This document shows positions 56,401-64,000 of a stretch of DNA of 64,000 nucleotides, piece after piece (positions within the stretch are counted from its first letter, which is position 1; each line of letters begins with the position of its first letter). This DNA comes from Serpula lacrymans var. lacrymans S7.9 (taxonomy: Eukaryota > Basidiomycota > Agaricomycetes > Boletales > Serpulaceae). Location of the stretch: the NCBI RefSeq assembly GCF_000218685.1, contig NW_006763295.1, forward strand, positions 1,720,430 to 1,784,429, given 5' to 3'. A program made the translations under genes and the position numbers. The notes below the pieces were generated by a model, which was not told where the DNA came from, did not search any database, and saw nothing but the letters and a program-made list of their open reading frames with translations.

Positions 56401-56888
56401 AAGTCACCCAAAAGGTCGGACCCTCCGCCTATCAACTCGACATCCCTAAGAGCTGGAAGTCCATTCATCCAGTATTCAACGAAGCCATCCTCTCACCATA
56501 TCATGCTCCCAAATTCCTCAATCAACCAATTTCCTCACAACCACCACCCGGGATTGTGGAAGGGATAGACAAATACGAAGTAGAGAGTATAATCGCTTCC
56601 AGACCAACTAAACTGAAAGGTAGTAAGCTCGACTACCTAATTCACTGGCATGGTTATCCAGTCTCCGAACACACTTGGGAACCCGACACCAATCTTACAC
56701 ATGTTGCTAATTTACTCGCCACTTTCCATAAAACGAATCCCGCCGCCCCTCGCATCATTACCGCTTCTCTTCACTTCTGTCCTTACGAAAACTACACTGC
56801 CACTTCTAAATCTCCAATGCTTTTTGACTGGATTACCAACAAGTTCCAGAGTGCCGCATCCGGACTCATGAGGACACGAGTCTTATAA
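53452..56888 (+). pseudogene. Decayed chromodomain Gypsy pol polyprotein
   Basis: Domains in order: a retropepsin-like part (VTLHINVKGKEHLIDVIVAS, ILLGYDWL), reverse transcriptase with FFGLTNSPATFQ and the catalytic VYLDDIMIF, RNase H (TDTSDFTVGAVLSQ, FTDHQNLLYF), the integrase zinc region, integrase core and a C-terminal chromodomain (YEVESIIASRPTKLK, IHWHGYPVSEHTWEP). Breaks: a frameshift near 53905, a TAA at 54244, TGA codons at 55105, 55546, 55846 and 55882, and another frameshift near 55910. The gag is missing. This is a fungal transposon relic, not an active element. Confidence 0.9.
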
Positions 56889-56897
56889 AAGGGGAGC

Positions 56898-57529
56898 TAA
56901 TGTTAGGAATCAATTTTTCTTATTGCATCCCCGTCATGTCGTGGTTAGCAGACTCGATCCCTGTCACTCCTCTTGCCCTTGGACTAGAGATTACAGCAGG
57001 TGTTTTATTACTTTTATCCTTTTTCTTCTTGTTCTCTATTCACACTCACGTCCTATTGTACCTACAACAAAGGAGACTTGTTGTAGACCCTCGAGAAGAT
57101 ATCCAAATGACATAGCAACAATCCAGTGCTATGTCTGGGAATACTTCGGAGGAATATTGATAAGCGAAGAAGGTTGTGAGTCAGCGCCTTCTCATAGGCT
57201 TACTGATACAGCCAATCGCACATCCCTTACCAATACATTTTCTCATACAATTAGTAAATACAATAGATCAGACCACCTTCTCCTTTTTTCTTATTGGTTA
57301 GCTGGCTGGTCAGACCACTTTCTCAATTCTTCCCTTTATCGGTCTGACCATCGCCATTCACTATATAAAGAAGTAGATACTTGATGTACTGTTCTCTAGT
57401 TCAATATTAGTTTGGATTTGCGCTCATATCGATACTCTTCATCCTCATACCCTGATTCACCGCCTTCCAGCAAGGACTTGACCAGGCATTGTGCTTTGTT
57501 ATATAGCTTCGTATTTGTTGCCTGGCACT
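56898..57529 (+). repeat. 3' LTR of the decayed Gypsy, right end lost
   Basis: Directly after a purine tract (AAAAGGGGAGC) downstream of the pol stop, the sequence begins TGTTAGGAATCAATTTTTC and runs through a TATA-type CTATATAAAG near 57361. It is cut where LTR-B sequence begins at about 57530. Part of it resembles LTR-C in reverse (TTTTTCTTATTGGTTAG, TCAGACCAC), so the two families are related. Confidence 0.65.
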
Positions 57530-58027
57530 TTTCCATTCGGTACTTTCCGCATTTCGGCATTTCGGCAAATTTTTGCGTTGCCACTGGCTACATGTTGCAT
57601 TGCGCCCTCATTTTTGTTGTTTCCTTCATTCCCCTTCCTTTGCCTAGCCCCACCATAGGCCCCTTCCTCTCCTTTTTATTTTCACCTGACAGTTGTTTCT
57701 GGATCTCCATTTTAATCCACCTCTTCGTCACCTCCAGCCTCCTCCTCATCTTCTTTGCCCCTCCACCATTTCTGATGTCACCACTTCCTATCCGCTTCTG
57801 TCGCCAATCCGTTGACTACCACGTGCCACTGCTGATATCAGCAAAGCCCCGGCAGCCGGTTCAAATAGGGCAACAGGTCCATCTTCATGATGTCAATCTG
57901 CCATCATATACTATCAAAACATTGGTCGTTCATCTTGCCTGGTTGGAGCATGGGTGGGTAGTTTTTGAGCTGGAGATGGTTCATCCCCTTGCGTTGCCCA
58001 CGTACATTGCTGTCCCATCCACTTGGT
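57530..58027 (+). repeat. LTR-B fragment e
   Basis: About 500 bp matching the coding part of LTR-B in plus orientation; its frame is open from 57412 to 58032 and carries CRQSVDYHVPLLISAKP. Both LTR-B termini are missing. Confidence 0.75.
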
Positions 58028-58029
58028 AT

Positions 58030-58346
58030 TAAGAACAAAGCTTGAAGGAAGTGTCTAGCCACTTGCTGAGAGCAATCAGGGACTGGAACTAGAGTCCAAT
58101 GTGAGTAACTGTATTATTAGAGAGTATGACAGGTATACAGTACCTAGAGTCCAATGTGAGTAACTAGAGAATAGGAAGCATTGGACTCTGCAGTACTGTC
58201 CGAAGTTTTGTAAACAAAGGTAAACAAAGCAGCCACAAAGGCGAAATAATAGAGAACACAATCAATAGTGAATGATAAAAGAATAGATAGAGAAAGGAAT
58301 GAAAATATATAGGTAGCACAAAGGTGCAGAATCACCAAAACTAACA
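58030..58346 (-). repeat. Copia 3' LTR, incomplete
   Basis: On the minus strand a polypurine tract GGGGGGAG precedes TGTTAGTTTTGGTG at 58346, the LTR start. It contains a directly repeated segment with CATTGGACTCTAG (near 58090 and 58150 on the plus strand). The other end is not defined. Confidence 0.6.
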
Positions 58347-60314
58347 CTCCCCCCTGATGCTGCACCTCCCAAGCATCAGCTCCCCCCTGATCTAATAAGT
58401 CCCATCATCTTCCTGAACACTTCCACTTTAGGCTTGGCAAGAGCCTTGGTCAACAAGTCTGCAGGCATTTCAGCAGTGGGAACAAAGGTAGGAGCAATCT
58501 GCCAGAGTCAACAACATCTCTCAACCAATGTCATCGCAGATCAAGGTGTTTCATCCGACCATGGTGCTCAGGGTTCTTGGATACAGAGATGGCAGATTGG
58601 TTGTCAATATGAAGGGTGGAAGGAGAGGTGATAGGATATCCCATTTCCTTCAACAAATTTTGCATCCAGCAAATCTCTTTGCCAGCCTCAACAGCAGCAA
58701 TGTATTCTGCTTCAGTGGTGGACAGAGCAACAATGTTCTGAAGCTTGGAGCTCCAGGAGACAGCACCAGATCCCATCTTGACAATATAGGCACCAGTAGA
58801 ATGACCAGAGTCCTTGTCACCACCATGATCAGTGTGAGGCAACGATAAACTATAACAAAAACGAAACCTGTCTCCTTCTGCACTTGCAGGGAGTAAGGGG
58901 TTCAATGAGCTTGAGGTCGACAGACGCTAGTAAATATAGCGAGTAGAGGACTTTGAGAGGTAAGCTTCAAAGGTTCTTGTTGAGGAGTAAAGCGGGTAAA
59001 TTCAGTAATAGAAAACTAAAGAGCCATACATGAATAGGTAAGGCTTTATATAGTGAACTGTTCGTTCCTCAGACCAAAAGGAGAATATATGAAAAGTGGT
59101 CTGAGGAATTAATTGACCAATAAGAAAAAGGGGAGTAACTATCGTACAACTTTTAACTTGATTAATCAGCAGGTGAGAGACTTGTACTAATAATAGAGGA
59201 TTGTCACGTGTGTTCAGGAACCGCATCCTCATGATGAGGTACGATCCTAAATAAGGTGTGATTAGTATAACCAGGCTTTACTGGGGCTTGGAGCTGGTTG
59301 GCGAGATGCCTACTACCAGTCCCTACCCAGTGTGCTGGCTGGCTGGGAGCGATACCCAGTCTCTGATCTGTGATATAAAATGGTAGCGATGGTTAAGAAA
59401 GCCTGTGAGGGCTATGAGAAGTAGAACGGCAAACAATACCTCTAGCCCTAGAGCCAGAGGCGTAATGGGAAAAGTGTTCGAGAACCAAGACATAGCGAAG
59501 ATAAGAAAACAATGAAATGGTCCTTACAATCAGCATCAGAGAAAGTGGTGAAGAGTTCAGTGGAATTGGGATCAGGACCAAGGACAAGGGAATGATCAAG
59601 GGTGCCTTGCAAGTAGCGGAACAAGTGCTTGACAGCGCTCCAGTGAGTAAGATCAGGATTAGAGTTATATCTGGCAAGGACTCCAACAGTGTAGGCAATG
59701 TCAGGACAAGTGGTAGTGGCCAGATACATCAGAGCACCAACAGCAGCAAGGTAGGGAATGTCCTTCATCAAAGCAGCATCACTGGATGTTTTGGGAGACA
59801 TGTCCTTGGTGAGGCACAAACCAGGATCCATGGGAGTGGACACAGGCTTGCAGTCCTTCATGCCAAAGCACTCCAAAATGTCCAGAGTGTACTGATGTTG
59901 GGAGAGGGAGATGATGCAATTACTTAGGTCTCTAGTGATGGAAATGCCAAGTAGGTAAGAAGTAGGGCCAAGATCACGAAGCTTAAAGTGCAGGAAGAGG
60001 TCCTTGACAGCTTGGTCAAGTGCAGAAGTAGAAGTGGATGCCAGTGTCATGTCATCAACAAAGACAGGCAGGATAATGCGCACATCAGCTCTGTTAAAGA
60101 CATAGATGGCAGAGTCTGAATAAGTACGCTTGAATCCGAGTTTTTCAAGCACAGTGTGCATCTTCTGGTTCCACATTCTGCCTCCCTGCTTTGTCCCATA
60201 GATGGCCTTGTCCAACTGGCAAACAAGATTGCGAGGACCCTGATGGAATCCCTCTGGCTGATGCATGTAGACCTTCACTTCAGTCACCCCCAAAACATAA
60301 GCATTTAGCTTCAA
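58347..60314 (-). pseudogene. Copia pol remnant split by a solo LTR-C
   Basis: The right part (60314-59529, minus) has Ty1/Copia reverse transcriptase motifs: VYMHQPEGFHQGPRNLVCQL, KAIYGTKQGGRMWNQKM, the catalytic VFVDDMTLA, then YLAAVGALMYLATTTCPDIA and HWSAVKHLFRYLQGTLDHSL. The left part (58832-58434) continues RNase H: SGHSTGAYIVKMGSGAVSWS, VALSTTEAEYIAAVEAGKEI and LHIDNQSAISVSKNPEHHGR. The break between them is exactly the LTR-C with its ATCAG duplication. The gag, integrase and N-terminal RT are absent beyond 60314, and stops occur near the 3' end. Confidence 0.88.
58833..59528 (-). repeat. Solo LTR-C, 696 bp, target duplication ATCAG
   Basis: Bounded by TGTGAGGCAACG and GGTCCTTACA, flanked by ATCAG at 58828-58832 and 59529-59533. 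It is close to the copy at 33092-33788 over its whole length. The disrupted reading frame is Copia RNase H. Confidence 0.93.
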
Positions 60315-61828
60315 CTATCTGTGTAAATGTATAAAGCTAAGAGCTTGTTTTTCCTGGTATCATCCCAAGTGCTCCAGCAAGGATGGGATCATCCCAGAAG
60401 CGGAATAATACCACCCTTCTGGGATTTTCCCATGGTATCAGACCATGTACCATAGTGGGATTATCCCTCAGATGGGATAATCCCAATAACCTGTCACATG
60501 TCACATGGTATCAGGGGGATTGGTGCTAATACTAACATGTGAGAATGCTGGGCCAACTAGTGAAGATATTTCCAGTCTTTTCCACCTGAATAATGGTACT
60601 TTAGCCCAATATAATCAAGACTATTTTGAAATATATGAGTTACAAGTTCCTCATTGTAGCTTACTGCAAATTTGGGGAGAAGCATTCCCTTTTTTTTAAA
60701 TGTGGAACATTATCAATTTCTAGATATAATCAATTGCAGGAACCATACACTAGAAAGATGCTGTTGTCCTTGCTGATAGATGTGATATGTGAGTTCTGCT
60801 TTTTTGCAAGGTTTATTATACCCTTAACTGAAGTAAAAACTAGGAAACACAACACAAATGCTGTGACAACAAAGTAATCTGCAGAAGGACATCAAATATT
60901 AGATTACACTAGATCTGGCATATTCTGTGAGGAAAATCCTGACCTTGTAGAAAGTAAAACATAGTAAAAAGAAACATAAAGTCATGTTCTTGCAAAAACA
61001 TGAATTTACCACTTTTGTGGCACTACCAAGGTATTTGATACCTTATATTGTACATTCTCTGAGAGTGGTTCCTGGGGGCTGCTGGCTGAAGGTCTATGGG
61101 GAGAGGGGGATGCTTGCTATGTACAGTATAATACACAAGATCTCCATTTTGATACTCCTACACTAGATGACTTGAGTGTGAGGATTAATTAGGCACTGCT
61201 TAGGTATTTAATACCTTGAGTTGTGCCATTTCTGGGAGCTACCAGCTGAAGGTCTAAGGGGTGACTGGTGCCTATATGCTGACTGTGTATAGTACAGTAT
61301 CTAAGTCCACAAAGAATCTGAGTGCTGTAAAGGTATTCTTTTTTTAGATTCTTGAGAAATTGAAATGAATCCAGAAAATATTTTTTCATGCCAAGTAAGG
61401 TTTCTGCCAACATTCTCTGTCTCTCATATGATAGTGATGCTGTCTCACACCACTCTTTTTGGATTATCATTTTTATGGCAATATGTAGAACTCAGGTAAT
61501 TTCCTTCAAAACTGATTCTGACCATTGACATTGCCCAACTTTTGATTTTTTTTACTGAGGATCATCCCACACTGATCTGGACAAATCCCTGAAATAGGGT
61601 GTGATCATCCCAGTTAAATCTGTACATGTCCCCACGTAACATGGGGTTACCCACTTCTCACATGGACAAATACCAGAAGGGGGTGGGATCATCCCAGTTC
61701 AATATGGACAAATACCATAAAGGGATGGGATGATCCCAGCTCAATGTGGACAAATACCACAAGAGGATGGGATAATCCCAAGCCAATCTGGGATGATCCC
61801 AAACCAATCTGGGAAAATCCCAGTTAAG
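60315..61828. repeat. AT-rich segment with palindromic GGGATNATCCCA clusters at both ends
   Basis: Two clusters of a near-palindrome (GGGATCATCCCA, GGGATAATCCCA, GGGATGATCCCA and close variants) lie at about 60355-60500 and 61560-61825. The right cluster is arranged as a degenerate minisatellite with GTGGACAAATACCA-type spacers. Between them are about 1.1 kb of AT-rich non-coding sequence with a direct duplication (about 61028-61130 and 61203-61305, sharing GCTGAAGGTCTA). No gene is recognised. The arrangement resembles subterminal repeats of a non-autonomous DNA transposon. Confidence 0.6.
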
Positions 61829-62218
61829 TGTAACAACCAAGAGTTAGTTACTCTGGCGCACACAGGAACACACTATAAAGGTAGTGGAAGATGGGGAGTG
61901 GGTACCCCTTGGGCTGCAGTGAGTTAGTTGGTATACAACAGGAGGACTCGCTGAGGAGTCTCCTGGATCTATTGGGGTATATATACTACTACAGGTTGTT
62001 TGTACATGTGTACTATACAGTTGATGAAGGCAGTGGCTGATGATGTCATAGGGCCTAGCCCGTATGGCCAGCTCCACTGCGTGAGAGAGTTAAGTCTAAA
62101 AGTAAAAGAAAGGCAAATGCGGCGCGAGAAAGGGAAATGCCGCGTGGCACTTAAAGTATAAAGTTAAAGCGGAGAATAAAAAGGAAAGGAGATGTCCGGA
62201 AATTGTGTTATCGTAACA
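61829..62218 (-). repeat. 3' LTR (LTR-A, 390 bp) of the Gypsy element
   Basis: In minus sense starts TGTTACGATAACAC (62218) and ends TTGGTTGTTACA (61829), the same length as the solo copy at 37775. It directly follows the polypurine tract AGAAGGGGGGTAG of the adjacent pol gene. The 5-bp sequence beyond its end is TTAAG, which should recur at the far side of the element outside the window. Confidence 0.93.
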
Positions 62219-62229
62219 CTACCCCCCTT

Positions 62230-64000
62230 CTAAGGCTCGACTTCCAGGCGAGACCAAATTCCGGAGGTAGTGGTAAAATTTTCGGGCATAGGTTGAAAGA
62301 GGGAATTAAAAAGGTTTGAATCCATGCCTCTAAGCTTTCTGGGAGCTGAGGGATTCCTAGAATAAAATTCGCGAACAGCGTCGCGGGAGTTTTCCAGATG
62401 GGATTCTGGTTCCCACGTTCTGTCCTCGTCTCCGTAGCCCTTCCATAGGACCAGAAACTCTAATTTTCCACGCTTCAAGCGTGCATCTACCACCCGTTCG
62501 ACTTCGAACTCTTCTTCACCTTCCTGGGTGACTACTACCGGACCGGGCCGGTCTACGCGCTGTCCCGGCAGCGGTCCCTTGTAGGGTTTCACACGGCTAA
62601 TGTTAACCGTGGGTACCACCCTCATTCGTTTTGGGAGTTCCAGCTCCACCGCATTAGGTTTGACTTCCTTAATCCGGTAAGGGCCAATCCACTTTTCGGT
62701 CAGTTTTCTAGACTGCCGGTCTTTTAATTTCAAGTGGTCGGTGTCTAACCAGACCAGGTCGCCGATCTTGTAATCAGGGGCCTTAGAGCGTCTACGCTCT
62801 GCCCTGTCTTTCATTTGCTCCGCAGTTTTAAATAGCGCTTTGCGCGTTTCGTCCAAGACAGACTTCATGTCTTTTGCCATGTTCCCAGCAGCCTCGTTTT
62901 TGCTCTTGCCAGGTTCTACACCCATTCTGGGGAGGTACGATCTAGTAACCTCGAATGGTGCCTTGCCTGTAGCCGACGACTGTTTAATATTATACGAGAA
63001 CTGGGCTATCTTTAGCCACTTGGCCCAATCCGTCTGTCTGTCATTAATAAATATACGGAGATACTGTTTTAACTCCTGGTTAAGTCTCTCCGTTTGTCCA
63101 TCGGTTTGCGGATGGAACGCCGTGGATAATTTAGGTTTGATGCCCAGCATCCGGCATAATTCTTTCGTAAATTCGCTAGCGAATTGCGGTCCTCTATCAG
63201 AGATTACCGTTTCTGGTAACCCATGGATTGACCATACGAAATCTTTAAATAAGTCTGCCGTACCGGCGGCGGTGATGGTTTTGTTGGTGGGTATGAATAC
63301 CACTTCTTTGGAGAAGCGGTCTACTACCACCATTACTGAATCGTACCCGTTTGACTCGGGCAGATCCGTCGTGAAGTCTACCGATATATCCTGCCAGGGG
63401 CCAGCTGGTATCGGGTTCGGCATGAGTTTACCGGCCGGCGGTAAATGGGAATTTTTGGCCATGGCGCATCTCAGACAGGATTTTACGTATCCCTGTATGT
63501 CTTTGACCATGCCAGGCCACATGTAGTTTCTGGAGATCAACTCCATCGTTCGTTGCCATCCAGGGTGCCCAGCCACTGGAGTGTCATGATGTCTATCTAT
63601 TGCCTTGATCCTTGCGGACTCAGGCACATAGATTTTGTTTTTAAAATGAAAGAGCCCGTCTTTCCATAAATAGTTTTCATTGCCGTCAAGGCGCGCCTTT
63701 TCTTCTGGGGAGATGTCTTTTCTAAAGACTTCTAGGAGGTCGGAATCTTGCCCGATTCTAACATTGGCGACCCTTGATTGATCTATCAGGGTGACACCTT
63801 TGTTATCATCTTCAATGCCGTTGGCATGATCCTCTCTTCTGGATAAAGCATCTGCTTTCCCCATTGAGCTTCCAGGCTTATGAATTAATTTATAATTAAA
63901 CCTTGACAAGTACACCGCGTAGCGGGCCTGTCTTCGGTTCAGGTCTCGGGCCGTCATGAAGTACTCTAGGTTCTTATGATCGGTCCAAATTTCGAATTGG
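62230..64000 (-). CDS. Gypsy pol polyprotein, C-terminal part, apparently intact
   Basis: An uninterrupted minus-strand frame runs from the window edge to the stop at 62230. Seen in order: the end of RNase H (FEIWTDHKNLEYF, RQARYAVYLSRFNYKLIHKP), the integrase zinc-binding region with H-H-C-C (RHHDTPVAGHPGWQRTMELI, then CLRCAMAK), the integrase core (DISVDFTTDLPES, VVDRFSKEVVFIP, VISDRGPQFASEFTKELCRM, FHPQTDGQTERLNQELKQYL), the linker DLVWLDTDHLKLK, and a chromodomain (EEEFEVERVVDARLKRGKLE, VLWKGYGDEDRTWEPESHLE). Chromodomain Gypsy elements are known to target integration to chromatin marks. The clean frame and matching solo LTRs suggest this is the youngest element in the window. The gag, protease and RT lie beyond the edge. 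Confidence 0.93.
   Translation of the reverse strand, partial: QFEIWTDHKNLEYFMTARDLNRRQARYAVYLSRFNYKLIHKPGSSMGKADALSRREDHANGIEDDNKGVTLIDQSRVANVRIGQDSDLLEVFRKDISPEEKARLDGNENYLWKDGLFHFKNKIYVPESARIKAIDRHHDTPVAGHPGWQRTMELISRNYMWPGMVKDIQGYVKSCLRCAMAKNSHLPPAGKLMPNPIPAGPWQDISVDFTTDLPESNGYDSVMVVVDRFSKEVVFIPTNKTITAAGTADLFKDFVWSIHGLPETVISDRGPQFASEFTKELCRMLGIKPKLSTAFHPQTDGQTERLNQELKQYLRIFINDRQTDWAKWLKIAQFSYNIKQSSATGKAPFEVTRSYLPRMGVEPGKSKNEAAGNMAKDMKSVLDETRKALFKTAEQMKDRAERRRSKAPDYKIGDLVWLDTDHLKLKDRQSRKLTEKWIGPYRIKEVKPNAVELELPKRMRVVPTVNISRVKPYKGPLPGQRVDRPGPVVVTQEGEEEFEVERVVDARLKRGKLEFLVLWKGYGDEDRTWEPESHLENSRDAVREFYSRNPSAPRKLRGMDSNLFNSLFQPMPENFTTTSGIWSRLEVEP

Noticed and set aside
62840..63526. Plus-strand frame of 228 codons
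   Set aside because: Antisense to the intact Gypsy integrase region.

Overview
The window looks like basidiomycete DNA, most likely a mushroom-forming Agaricomycete. Genes carry many short introns of about 50 to 70 bp, the housekeeping proteins have fungal character, and the mobile elements (a Plavaka-type KDZ transposon, chromodomain Gypsy elements, Copia) are of the kinds known from that class. The taxon is inferred from gene style and element content, not from a search.

The first 27 kb is a compact gene-rich arm. In order it holds: a 5'-complete but window-truncated unknown gene (minus); a small DUF7727-like membrane protein; a diadenosine tetraphosphate phosphorylase (APA2 type) with a GC-AG intron; a Rec114-like meiotic protein candidate; a small single-pass membrane protein; dihydroxyacid dehydratase (ILV3); a 24-residue metallothionein hidden by an intron; the peroxisomal import receptor PEX5; a tandem array of three cysteine-rich single-pass membrane proteins with PPPY-bearing cytosolic tails and a conserved 6-nt microexon; the electron transfer flavoprotein alpha subunit; and an intron-containing tRNA-Asp(GUC).

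From 27 to 51 kb, two nearly identical protein-kinase-like genes (27029 and 49289, same strand) bracket a transposon island and three other loci: a flavin monooxygenase, a kinase remnant and a five-exon unknown gene. The island is a nest of insertions. A decayed Plavaka transposon (about 35.0 to 41.9 kb) was hit at least twice by one LTR family (LTR-A, 390 bp, 5-bp target duplications GCTAT and TCGAG). One of those LTRs was later invaded by a 1.8-kb LTR-B. To its left, an LTR-B sits inside another LTR-B and itself carries a solo LTR-C with target duplication GATTG.

From 51.6 kb to the end almost everything is mobile: another LTR-B, a decayed chromodomain Gypsy pol whose in-frame stops are mostly TGA at expected arginine positions, LTR fragments, a Copia pol split by a solo LTR-C (target duplication ATCAG), a stretch with palindromic GGGATNATCCCA clusters, and the 3' part of an apparently intact Gypsy element whose 390-bp LTR matches the LTR-A solo copies. 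No CRISPR array, rRNA or bacterial-type operon was seen. Exon joins were worked out by hand. Total exon length divides by three for the 155-, 343-, 400-, 160-, 348-, 390-, 600- and 247-residue predictions.
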